Of a DNA stretch of 5,782 nt, positions 1-5,599 are shown one piece after another; within the stretch, counting starts at the first letter, position 1, and each line of letters opens with the position of its first letter. The position numbers and the translations under genes were made by a program. The notes beneath the pieces were generated by a model that worked only from the letters and a program-made list of their open reading frames with translations, did no database searches and was not told the origin of the DNA. The DNA comes from Candidatus Iainarchaeum sp. (lineage in GTDB: Archaea > Iainarchaeota > Iainarchaeia > Iainarchaeales > GCA-2688035): contig JAFCCK010000060.1 in assembly GCA_017610245.1 (NCBI GenBank), positions 1-5,782 of the forward strand. The letters run 5' to 3'.

Positions 1-16
1 AATTTTTTTTTTTTTT
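1..16. other. Poly-T run at the left edge of the window
   Basis: Two A bases are followed by 14 consecutive T bases, immediately before the codons for E-S-G-S-Q of the radical SAM gene. In that gene frame the run reads as four phenylalanines, where radical SAM relatives normally have a motif like F-G-I-E-S-G. A homopolymer replacing conserved codons exactly at the sequence edge suggests an assembly or sequencing artefact rather than real coding sequence. A real terminal homopolymer cannot be excluded. Confidence 0.6.
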
Positions 17-502
17 GAGAGCGGCTCCCAGAACGTCCTTGATTACCTCAATAAGGGCTATAAGGTTGAGGGGATAGAGGAAAAGGTCAAGTTGGTTAAC
101 GGGGCAGGAATTCAAGCGGTGGGCTGGTTTATAGTCGGAACACCAGTTGAAACAGAGGCAGATCTAGAAAAAAGCATTGAATTGGCCAAGCGCTGCGATT
201 TTGATTTTGTGATAGTAAGCCAGCTTACCTGCTACCCCGGAACAAAACTGTTTGATGACCTTAAGGGAGAGCTTGATTTCTCGCTCTTCCCCTACAAAAA
301 CCGCTTCAAGAACAGAGAGCATATTTTGTTGGGAAGAGAGAGGGAAAAGAAATTTTATAAGAAATACTACTTCAGACCATTTTTCATGCTCAGAAAGGGT
401 ATAAAGCTATTAAAGAACCCAAAGGACGCACTTATAAATCTCAAAATCCTGCTCGAATTCATCTCCTCCCCTGACGAAGCAGACCGCGAGGATTTGTTCT
501 AA
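2..502 (+). CDS. Radical SAM protein, C-terminal part (B12-binding/BchE-like type), 5' truncated
   Basis: The frame is open from base 2 to the TAA at 500-502, giving 166 residues with no true start; a TTG at 92 is internal, because the conserved sequence continues upstream of it. The piece opens with E-S-G-S-Q-N-V-L (residues 6-13), matching the G-I-E-S-G-S motif in the radical SAM barrel. A V-G-W-F-I-V-G-T-P-x-E-T segment follows, typical of a late barrel strand, then helix E-A-D-L-E-K-S-I-E-L-A and a C-Y-P-G-T-K-L motif. The basic, hydrophobic tail (R-P-F-F-M-L-R-K-G-I-K-L-L) resembles the C-terminus of B12-binding radical SAM proteins. The CxxxCxxC cluster motif and any B12 domain lie outside the window, so the substrate is unknown. 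The class is fairly sure; the subfamily is a guess. A hairpin follows six bases after the stop. Confidence 0.82.
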   Translation: MFFFFESGSQNVLDYLNKGYKVEGIEEKVKLVNGAGIQAVGWFIVGTPVETEADLEKSIELAKRCDFDFVIVSQLTCYPGTKLFDDLKGELDFSLFPYKNRFKNREHILLGREREKKFYKKYYFRPFFMLRKGIKLLKNPKDALINLKILLEFISSPDEADREDLF

Positions 503-508
503 AAAGTA

Positions 509-537
509 GTTGGCAAGCCCTAAGGGAGTTTGCCGAC
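509..537 (+). repeat. Stem-loop just after the radical SAM gene
   Basis: GTTGGCAA (509-516) pairs with TTGCCGAC (530-537) with one G-U pair, and an inner CCC (518-520) pairs with GGG (524-526) around a TAA loop. It begins six bases after the stop codon. No T tract follows it on the + strand, so it is not a classic intrinsic terminator. It may act as an RNA 3' end structure or belong to the end of the neighbouring insertion sequence. Its apex contains the left copy of the AAGCCCTAAGG direct repeat. Confidence 0.5.
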
Positions 538-564
538 AAATAGGCACGTTAATGAGTTATTGAA

Positions 565-572
565 TTTATATG
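565..572 (+). promoter_or_regulatory. Possible archaeal TATA-like box
   Basis: TTTATATG lies in an AT-rich stretch (about 557-581), 46 bases before the ATG at 618 inside the transposase remnant. It resembles an archaeal TATA box but could equally be chance in AT-rich DNA. No ribosome-binding site precedes the ATG. Confidence 0.25.
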
Positions 573-587
573 CTTAAATTTTGTTGA

Positions 588-995
588 AACACAGCAGAAA
601 CTCTATCATTAAAACCAATGGTTTCAGAAATAGCAGACTCCCTGCGGACACTGCTCGCAGACAAAGGATATGATTCAGCAAGCAACAGAAAACACTGTAG
701 AGGTTATGGAATAGAGCCGCATATTCCACTAAGGGAATATGAGCAAACTAGGGCACAAATAGCAGCAAGACACAGCAAAAGAAAAACAGAGGAAAAACTA
801 TTCAACAAGCTGCTCCACAACAGACGAGCACTCATTGAGAGCGTGAACTCAGCAATCAAAAGAACGCTGGGCAGCTACGTCAACAACAGAACCGCAAGCA
901 ACCAGCAGAAGCAGGTTACCATCAAAGCCATCAGCTACAATATCGAGCATATAGCAAGAACCATAAAAGTTTCAATCCTATTGGAACTCCAATAG
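588..995 (+). pseudogene. DDE transposase remnant, C-terminal half (IS4/IS5-type)
   Basis: An ATG at 618 would give a 125-residue product ending at the TAG at 993-995, but the frame is open from just after a stop at 585-587 and its upstream codons (N-T-A-E-T-L-S-L-K-P) also read like transposase. Numbered from 618, L-A-D-K-G-Y-D-S holds the second catalytic aspartate (D15). The segment around 67-81 fits the IS4-type Y(2)R(3)E(6)K signature: R70, E74 and K81 are in place, with H67 where the tyrosine is usual. Families of this kind run about 250-450 residues with a DDE triad. The first aspartate and the whole N-terminal half are missing here, so the product should not transpose. The radical SAM gene upstream appears to end normally and was not interrupted. 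Codon use is A-rich compared with its neighbours, fitting an acquired origin. The stop codon is embedded in a hairpin. Confidence 0.8.
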
Positions 996-999
996 GATT
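974..999 (+). repeat. Perfect 11-bp stem-loop over the transposase stop codon
   Basis: AATCCTATTGG (974-984) and CCAATAGGATT (989-999) are perfect reverse complements separated by AACT. The right arm contains the TAG stop of the transposase remnant. It could be a transcription-end hairpin or a structure at the insertion-sequence end; only a short TTTCT follows, so rho-independent style termination is weakly supported. Confidence 0.6.
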
Positions 1000-1022
1000 T
1001 CTACAGCGAAGCCCTAAGGCAA

Positions 1023-1030
1023 ATATTTTA
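1023..1030 (+). promoter_or_regulatory. TATA-like box for the small secreted protein gene
   Basis: The AT-rich block ATATTTTA, extending to AATAG, sits 29-36 bases before the ATG at 1059. Archaeal transcription starts about 25 bases downstream of the TATA box, so the transcript would begin within a few bases of the start codon. No Shine-Dalgarno-like sequence precedes this ATG, which fits a leaderless or nearly leaderless mRNA. Confidence 0.5.
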
Positions 1031-1058
1031 ATAGTAGTTCAGCACTTATTATCTCAGT

Positions 1059-1436
1059 ATGAAACGCATCGCAACACTCCTCCTGTTACTGCTCTTTGCA
1101 GAGCTCTTTTTTGTTAGCGGCTTTGCCGGATGCGACTGGACGAAAACCGCAACCTATATTTCCGTAACTTCCTGCAACCCTGCTTGGGGCGGCGGCTATT
1201 GCAGTGACCGCTATGTAAAGAATACGGCAGACTTCAGCGGCAGGACAGATATGCTTGGTTTCAGGTGCGATTATGATGACCTTTCAGAGGAATGCTATAC
1301 TGCCAATACTGCCACCAATGCTATTTGTGTTGTTCCAGAATTCACCGACCTTCCATTCGGCGGCTCAGCAGGAATTCTGGCAGTTATTGGAGCGGTTGCT
1401 GCTGCACTCTTCTTCTCCAAAAGAAAGCAGAAATAG
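1059..1436 (+). CDS. Small secreted six-cysteine protein with PEF-CTERM-like tail
   Basis: The 125-residue product has a basic N-terminus (M-K-R) and a hydrophobic signal core (residues 5-23). A short ectodomain follows, with six cysteines at 25, 39, 48, 70, 79 and 90, enough for three disulfides. The C-terminus has V-P-E-F at 92-95, a glycine-rich link, a hydrophobic helix (about 104-119) and a basic end (K-R-K-Q-K). This tripartite tail matches the plan of archaeal PEF-CTERM signals, which in other archaea are recognised by archaeosortases; that this one is processed is inference, and it could be a plain membrane anchor. C25 after F-A-G is a weak lipobox alternative. The ATG is clear, with a TATA-like box 29-36 bases upstream. 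The next gene begins on the base after the stop, so the two are probably co-transcribed. The ectodomain family is not recognised. Confidence 0.8.
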   Translation: MKRIATLLLLLLFAELFFVSGFAGCDWTKTATYISVTSCNPAWGGGYCSDRYVKNTADFSGRTDMLGFRCDYDDLSEECYTANTATNAICVVPEFTDLPFGGSAGILAVIGAVAAALFFSKRKQK

Positions 1437-1439
1437 GTG
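1435..1439 (+). promoter_or_regulatory. Ribosome-binding site AGGTG that may set the lipoprotein start
   Basis: AGGTG overlaps the stop codon of the preceding gene and the GTG start candidate at 1437. It is six bases before an in-frame TTG at 1446. If used, translation would start at TTG 1446, giving M-K-P-F-P-L-L as a more standard lipoprotein signal. The longer reading from GTG 1437 adds three residues. Confidence 0.45.
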
Positions 1440-2678
1440 CTTTCCTTGAAGCCTTTCCCCTTGCTTTTCCTGCTTTTGCTCACTCTCCTAGGCTGCATAG
1501 AGGAAGCCCAGCAGCAGAGCTTTGATGTTTTAATTTCCCCGGAAAGGGCCGCTGTAGGGGAACTAATATTTCTAAAAGTCCGGGCATTTGACGAGAACGG
1601 CCTGCAGTCAATTGAATTTTTTTATGTTGGTAGCTTCTTCCAGAGCAGAGGGTGCAAGAACAAAAAGGGATGCACAATTCTTTTCAGAATAGTTCCCAGA
1701 ACAGAGGGCGTACACACACTTGATTTCAATGTAATCAATTCTGCTGGGGAGTTCTCTCTCCACACCATTGAGCTTGAGGTTTTCCCTTACGAAAAAACAG
1801 AGCACCCCCTTGCCTGCCACCTCGAAACAAGGGAGTTTTCCTGCAATAACTTCCAGATTGGCGAAACCCTTTTTGAGGATGCAAACTCCATCTTTGAGTC
1901 CATAAGCTTTGAAAGCAGCGGGCTGCATATAACCGGCGTTCTGGCAAAGCCAAAGCAGCAAGGTAAATTCCCGCTTCTTATGCTTGCCCATGATTCTGAG
2001 AGGGGCATTGCAGAATTCCATTATGACGCCATAAGTAAGTTTGTTGAATCAGGCTTTGTTGTGCTTGCGCCAACTTTTTCTGGACAGGAAGGCCCGGAGG
2101 GAAAGAGCGAAGGCAAGGCAGACGTATCCTTTATTGAAACATTCCAATTACTGGACTTGCTTGAGTGCGGCAAGCAGCTTGAGTTCGTTGATTCCAACAG
2201 AACAGCCCTCTTTGGCGCTGGAATTGGCGGAAATATCGCTTTAAGGGCAATCCAGATCAGCGATGAATTCGATTCTGCCGTAGTAATCTACCCAATAAGC
2301 GATGCCATGAAGCAGTATGACAGGCACAGGCGCATCCTTTGGAGCGAAGCTGATTACCTCTCCGATTTGAATATTTTCAAGGAAATTGATCTACTGGATG
2401 AGGAAAGTAGAAAGGCAGAATTGGCAAAAAGAAGCCCAGTTCTCTGCACTGATAAAATCAACACCCCCCTGCTTCTCACCCACTGCTGGAACTGCATGGT
2501 AGCACCTATTGCAGACGGATTTGACCTTGCCCAGAAACTTGAATCAAATTCAAAGGAATTCAAGTTTGTTCAGTATGAAAATGTCCAGACAGGTTTCATT
2601 TGGATGCAAAGGCGGGATGAATCAAGGAAAGCATTCAATGAAACAGTTGAATGGTTCAATGGGCATTTCAGCAAATAA
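1437..2678 (+). CDS. Lipoprotein with Ig-like domain and alpha/beta-hydrolase fold lacking its catalytic triad
   Basis: This 413-residue protein starts with a lipoprotein signal: a leucine-rich core and L-L-G-C with the lipidated cysteine at 20, so it should sit on the outer face of the membrane. Residues 28-117 look like an Ig-like beta sandwich. Residues about 150-413 follow the dienelactone hydrolase/S9 peptidase plan (I-T-G-V-L-A-K-P, then P-L-L-M-L-A-H-D, then a nucleophile elbow). The elbow reads F-G-A-G-I-G-G-N instead of G-x-S-x-G, with Gly262 where the serine belongs. The acid motif HGxxD reads H-C-W-N-C (C353), and the histidine position in the last segment reads Q-T-G-F (T385). All three catalytic residues thus seem replaced, suggesting a non-enzymatic binding or structural role. 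Cysteine pairs 73/79 and 127/136 fit disulfides. It abuts the preceding gene. GTG 1437 or TTG 1446 could be the start. Confidence 0.85.
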   Translation: MLSLKPFPLLFLLLLTLLGCIEEAQQQSFDVLISPERAAVGELIFLKVRAFDENGLQSIEFFYVGSFFQSRGCKNKKGCTILFRIVPRTEGVHTLDFNVINSAGEFSLHTIELEVFPYEKTEHPLACHLETREFSCNNFQIGETLFEDANSIFESISFESSGLHITGVLAKPKQQGKFPLLMLAHDSERGIAEFHYDAISKFVESGFVVLAPTFSGQEGPEGKSEGKADVSFIETFQLLDLLECGKQLEFVDSNRTALFGAGIGGNIALRAIQISDEFDSAVVIYPISDAMKQYDRHRRILWSEADYLSDLNIFKEIDLLDEESRKAELAKRSPVLCTDKINTPLLLTHCWNCMVAPIADGFDLAQKLESNSKEFKFVQYENVQTGFIWMQRRDESRKAFNETVEWFNGHFSK

Positions 2679-2697
2679 GTGGGCACCTTCCCCTATC

Positions 2698-2706
2698 TTT
2701 AAATAT
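2698..2706 (+). promoter_or_regulatory. TATA-like box for the large cysteine-rich protein
   Basis: TTTAAATAT lies about 42-50 bases before the GTG start at 2748 and after the stop of the lipoprotein gene. It predicts a transcript beginning near 2725-2732, leaving a short leader that includes the GGTGA ribosome site. The gene may therefore be transcribed on its own as well as by read-through. Confidence 0.5.
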
Positions 2707-2738
2707 AAATTAATACCATAATATTGTGGTTAATTTGG

Positions 2739-2743
2739 GGTGA
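2739..2743 (+). promoter_or_regulatory. Ribosome-binding site GGTGA fixing the GTG 2748 start
   Basis: GGTGA, within GGGGTGA, is complementary to the UCACC of the usual archaeal 16S rRNA 3' end and ends four bases before GTG 2748. It supports that start over the TTG at 2724, which lacks a site and would put W-L-I-W-G-E-T ahead of the signal peptide. Confidence 0.65.
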
Positions 2744-2747
2744 AACA

Positions 2748-5117
2748 GTGAATAAGCTTGCATTGCTTGCTTTTTCGGTTTTGATGTTAGGTGCGGTCTT
2801 TTTTTTACTCCAGCCCAGCGCTTCTGCTTTTACCATACTTTTTGCTTGCAATAATAATGGCAGTTGCAATCCTGGAGAAGACTATATCAATTGCCCTCAG
2901 GATTGTTGTTCAGCGCAATGCACGGCTTGCCTAAACCCAACTTGCACAGAAACAGATGGAATTTGCCATATTGAATGCTATGTTCCTGGAACACAGTGCA
3001 GTGTTTTTCGCTCCACTTGCGATGATTTAAACTGGGGCGCAACAATCTGCTATGATGATGACAGCACAGTGCAATGCTGTTCCGCTGTTCCGGAGGATTG
3101 TTCGGCAGGTCAATTTTGCACTGCTGGCAGCTGCACTGACTGCTCAACTGTTTGTGATGGAAACTGTCAAAGCAGTGCCTGCTATGGTACAGACCCCGAC
3201 TGTGATTCTTTGGGAAATGCAACACTTGCTTGCTGTGGAAATGCAACATGTGATACTGGCGAAGACTGTGTAAGCTGTTCGGCCGACTGCCCTGGAAGTG
3301 TTGTTTGTGATCTAAACACCGACTGTGATGACACAAACTCTCTAACTGTTGATGTCTGCCATAATCCCGGGGAATGCGATTCCTACTGCACGAATGAGGC
3401 ATGCACAATTGCTTGTGATGCCAATTCTGATTGCGATGACACCAACTCCCTAACTATTGATACCTGTCTAAATCCCGGGACATGCGATGCTTCTTGCAGT
3501 AATACTGCTTGCAGTGTAGCCTGTTCTCTTGATAGTGATTGCGATGATAGCAACAGCCTAACCGTTGATAGCTGTGTAAATGCAGGCACTTGTGATTCTT
3601 ACTGCAGCAACAGCACTTGTACTATTGTATGTTCCTCTGACAGTGGTTGTGATGATAACGATCCACTTACAACTGATGCCTGCCTTAATCCAGGAACTTG
3701 TGATTCAAGTTGTCAAAATACAGCTTGCTCCATTGCTTGTAACAGCGATGCAGACTGCGATGATACCAACGATGAAACAACTGACACTTGCTTGAATGCA
3801 GGCACTTGCGATGCTTCCTGTTCCAACGAAGTTGTTGAGGCTCCATGTTCAAGCGATGCAGACTGCGATGACGGCAACCCAGATACGATTGATTCTTGCT
3901 ATAGGCCTGGCACAGCAGGAGCTCACTGCCTGCATGAATTAGGGGAAGCCGTAGAACAGCCAACAACAGAAGGAGAATTTTCTGTTGAACTTGTAGAAGT
4001 GCCCGAAAGTGCTGAAAGAGGTTCATTGGTTGATGTTGTTGTAAGGGTACTGGATGCGGAAAACAACCCCCTGGAAGGTGCCACTGTTTCAATTGCTGAT
4101 TCTAGCGGGGATTTGACTCAATTAACCGCTCTGCCCGATGGGCGGTACAGCGGCAGCTTTGCTATTGCTCCCGATTATCCTTTGGGAGAGCAATCATTCA
4201 ATGTTGTTGTTGAGAAAGATGCAACAACTGGAGAGAGTCCCTTTGAATTAAATATCAACAAGACCAAAATCAGTATTGATGTTCTTTCCCCAACAATACC
4301 GCAGCAGGCTATTGGGGCAACAGTTGATTTCAGGATAAAACTTTCCTACCCTGACAGCACTCCTGTTGAGGATGCAAATGTTTCTGCTGTTGTAGGGGAA
4401 GAGGAAATCATTTTCAGCAGCGAGGGGGAAGGAATTTATTTAGCCTCATACCCGCTGGGCGAAGAACACTTGGGTTTGCTTGAGTTCACTGTAAGTGCAA
4501 CTGATTCAGCTGGAAATGATGGAACAACTACCATTTCTTTGCAGGTTCTAACTCAAGAGGAGTACGCCTGGTTTATTGCAGGGCTGCTATTGCTATTACT
4601 GCCGCTATTGATTGTTTTGCTTTTGGTTCTGCTGTTCTATATGCGCTTCAAGCATATTCTAAAGCTAGAGCGGCAAAGGGCAAAATACCAAATGATGAGG
4701 AAAAAGGCACAGGTAATGATTGCCGCTTCCTCCGGAGAAAAGAAGAAGGAGCTAATGGCTAAAGAAGCCTACTTGGATAAATTGATTGAGAAGAATAGGA
4801 AGTCACTTGCACTGATGAGGAAGCGCAGTTGGCTAACACTAGGGGACATTCCAATGGACCTCTACTTTGGGCTAAGGGCGTTGCTTTATGATATAAGGCA
4901 CTTTCCAAGGTTTTTGAGGGGCAAGAAAAAAGAGAAGAAAAATAGGGCTGAACTGCAGAAAATCGATGCAGAGATAAGCAACACCAAGGAATTGATTAAG
5001 AAGCTGGAGAATGATTTTTACAAGCAGAAGATTCCCCCAGATGAGTTCAAGAAGGCCTTGTTTGAATACAGGGAAAAAATCCACTTGCTTGGGATAAAGA
5101 AAAAGAAGCTGCTTTAA
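2748..5117 (+). CDS. Large cysteine-rich repeat surface protein, single-pass membrane anchor, cytoplasmic coiled coil
   Basis: The 789-residue product starts at GTG 2748. A signal peptide (1-27, cleavage after A-S-A) leads into a cysteine-rich ectodomain: C-x-N-G-x-C-x-x-G-E modules at 34-54 and 163-181 with an irregular Cys-rich stretch between, then six 36-residue repeats at 185-400. Two Ig-like beta domains follow (about 411-503 and 507-600), then one transmembrane helix (608-632, L-L-L-L-L-L-P-L-L). The 157-residue cytoplasmic tail is lysine-rich with heptad-like helices; near the end, F-Y-K-Q-K-I-P-P-D-E-F resembles SHOCT-like short helical motifs. By my count all 62 cysteines lie between residues 34 and 394; none is in the membrane or cytoplasmic part, which strongly supports the topology. 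Several N-x-S/T sites could be glycosylated. A calcium-stabilised adhesin or receptor is plausible but unproven, and no known named protein is recognised. Its stop overlaps the stop of the convergent gene. Confidence 0.85.
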   Translation: MNKLALLAFSVLMLGAVFFLLQPSASAFTILFACNNNGSCNPGEDYINCPQDCCSAQCTACLNPTCTETDGICHIECYVPGTQCSVFRSTCDDLNWGATICYDDDSTVQCCSAVPEDCSAGQFCTAGSCTDCSTVCDGNCQSSACYGTDPDCDSLGNATLACCGNATCDTGEDCVSCSADCPGSVVCDLNTDCDDTNSLTVDVCHNPGECDSYCTNEACTIACDANSDCDDTNSLTIDTCLNPGTCDASCSNTACSVACSLDSDCDDSNSLTVDSCVNAGTCDSYCSNSTCTIVCSSDSGCDDNDPLTTDACLNPGTCDSSCQNTACSIACNSDADCDDTNDETTDTCLNAGTCDASCSNEVVEAPCSSDADCDDGNPDTIDSCYRPGTAGAHCLHELGEAVEQPTTEGEFSVELVEVPESAERGSLVDVVVRVLDAENNPLEGATVSIADSSGDLTQLTALPDGRYSGSFAIAPDYPLGEQSFNVVVEKDATTGESPFELNINKTKISIDVLSPTIPQQAIGATVDFRIKLSYPDSTPVEDANVSAVVGEEEIIFSSEGEGIYLASYPLGEEHLGLLEFTVSATDSAGNDGTTTISLQVLTQEEYAWFIAGLLLLLLPLLIVLLLVLLFYMRFKHILKLERQRAKYQMMRKKAQVMIAASSGEKKKELMAKEAYLDKLIEKNRKSLALMRKRSWLTLGDIPMDLYFGLRALLYDIRHFPRFLRGKKKEKKNRAELQKIDAEISNTKELIKKLENDFYKQKIPPDEFKKALFEYREKIHLLGIKKKKLL
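3300..3947 (+). repeat. Six tandem 108-bp (36-residue) cysteine/aspartate repeats
   Basis: Units start at 3300, 3408, 3516, 3624, 3732 and 3840 with no length change. Each begins with a dipeptide and then C-x5-C-D-D-x-N-x2-T-x-D-x-C, continuing x3-G-x-C-D-x2-C-x4-C. Units 1-4 keep six cysteines, unit 5 has five and unit 6 four. Spaced Asp/Asn residues (D-x-N-x-D-C-D-D-x-N) suggest a calcium-binding loop, by analogy with other D-rich extracellular repeats. Codons vary among units, with serine written as both TCN and AGY, so the array is old and conserved at protein level. Confidence 0.93.
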
Positions 5118-5470
5118 TCCTCTACCTTTAGCGCGAGATTCTTTGTGTATTCATTGCCTACGTAATTAAAGCTTCTGTAGTGTTCGGAAACCTTTACTGT
5201 TACAGGCTGCTCCTGCGGCTTTGTCCCAGCCTTTGGAAATATGTCGTAATAAAAAATCTTTTTCTCTCCAGGCTGCAACTTTTCAATTCTTGCCATATCC
5301 TCTGTCTTATAGCCGCCCCTCTCAAAGCTGAGCTGTCTGCTTAGCGTAACATTCATTGTAAGCATTTTTGGCTCATCTGATTGGTTGCTCAACTCAATGG
5401 TTAAAGAAACAGGTTCTCTCCTCTCCAGCCTCATCCTAAATGGATTGAAAGTAGTATTTATTTGAATCAT
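5114..5470 (-). CDS. Ig/CARDB-like small protein, probably cytoplasmic
   Basis: The product from ATG 5470 is 118 residues (M-I-Q-I-N-T-T-F-N-P-F). An upstream in-frame ATG at 5521 would add 17 residues, but a GGGAG site at 5475-5479 four bases ahead favours 5470. There is no signal peptide or membrane segment. The pattern of short alternating strands with R-x-E-P-V-S-L-T-I-E-L-x-N, L-x-P-G-E-K-K and a closing V-T-V-K-V resembles the CARDB/Ig-like beta sandwich; E-P-V near the first strands and P-G-E-K before a later strand are typical of that fold. It resembles small conserved proteins I recall from DPANN-type archaea, with no known function. Its TAA overlaps the TAA of the convergent surface gene (5114-5117). 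It shares the 5471-5616 region with a divergent gene. Confidence 0.8.
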   Translation of the reverse strand: MIQINTTFNPFRMRLERREPVSLTIELSNQSDEPKMLTMNVTLSRQLSFERGGYKTEDMARIEKLQPGEKKIFYYDIFPKAGTKPQEQPVTVKVSEHYRSFNYVGNEYTKNLALKVED

Positions 5471-5474
5471 TTTA

Positions 5475-5510
5475 CTCCCATAAATAATTGCAATGCTTGT
5501 TTTTTTAAAG
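5475..5510 (-). promoter_or_regulatory. Promoter and ribosome site for the Ig-like protein
   Basis: On the - strand CTTTAAAAAA (5510-5501) is a TATA-like box about 31-40 bases before ATG 5470, predicting a start of transcription near 5480. GGGAG (5479-5475) then serves as ribosome-binding site four bases before the ATG. The leader would be only about 10 bases. Confidence 0.45.
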
Positions 5511-5538
5511 CTATTTCGCACTTCCCCCCTCCAAAAAC

Positions 5539-5546
5539 CTTAAATA
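5539..5546 (+). promoter_or_regulatory. TATA-like box for the right-edge gene
   Basis: CTTAAATA is preceded by an A-rich CCAAAAAC, a shape like BRE plus TATA in archaea. It would start transcription near 5568-5575, giving a leader of about 45 bases to ATG 5617. A second AT-rich block at 5574-5586 could instead act as TATA and give a nearly leaderless start at GTG 5608. Confidence 0.5.
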
Positions 5547-5554
5547 CCACTTAG

Positions 5555-5599
5555 AATAATTTATTACCGAAGGAAATAAATTATTTCCCAATAAATTAT
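5555..5599. repeat. AT-rich inverted and direct repeat cluster, candidate operator
   Basis: AATAATTTATT (5555-5565) and AATAAATTATT (5575-5585) are exact reverse complements, nine bases apart. AATAAATTAT recurs as a direct repeat at 5590-5599. The middle copy is nested in a 17-bp inverted repeat, GGAAATAA-A-TTATTTCC (5572-5588). The cluster overlies the expected transcription start downstream of the TATA-like box, where an archaeal repressor would bind. AT-richness raises the chance of coincidental repeats. Confidence 0.5.

Larger units (their letters stand above)
515..1019 (+). mobile_element. Insertion sequence remnant (IS4/IS5-type), bounded by an 11-bp direct repeat
   Basis: A broken DDE transposase gene (588-995) lies between two exact copies of AAGCCCTAAGG at 515-525 and 1009-1019. 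The core CTAA of the repeat fits the YTAR target known for the IS5 group, so the copies could contain a target-site duplication. I could not recognise convincing terminal inverted repeats just inside them. About 500 bp is too short for a complete element of this type (usually 0.9-1.5 kb), so the left part has probably been deleted. The boundaries are uncertain; the transposase remnant itself is secure. Confidence 0.45.

Noticed and set aside
92..502. TTG at 92 as the real start of the radical SAM gene
   Set aside because: Upstream codons 17-91 in the same frame encode conserved radical SAM sequence (E-S-G-S-Q-N-V-L onward), so the gene continues beyond the left edge.
612..624. Short palindrome AAACC-AAT-GGTTT around the ATG at 618
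   Set aside because: A five-base stem is short enough to be chance, and it lies inside a decayed transposase gene whose true start is upstream.
1608..2021. Several - strand open frames of 70-137 residues inside the lipoprotein gene
   Set aside because: They overlap one another and the well-supported + strand gene and have no domain or start signals.
2724..2750. TTG at 2724 as start of the large surface protein
   Set aside because: It lacks a ribosome site and places W-L-I-W-G-E-T before the signal peptide. GTG 2748 has GGTGA four bases upstream and gives a standard signal peptide.
2887..3408. A 173-residue open frame on the - strand within the Cys-rich repeat gene
   Set aside because: It is rich in His, Ser, Gln and Cys, as expected from the antisense of a repetitive Cys/Asp-coding region, and it ends inside the repeats. 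It is a shadow frame.
3300..3947. The regular 108-bp periodicity as a CRISPR array or recent slippage repeat
   Set aside because: The units keep a protein reading frame and differ by synonymous changes, with no alternation of identical repeats and unique spacers. They are protein repeats.
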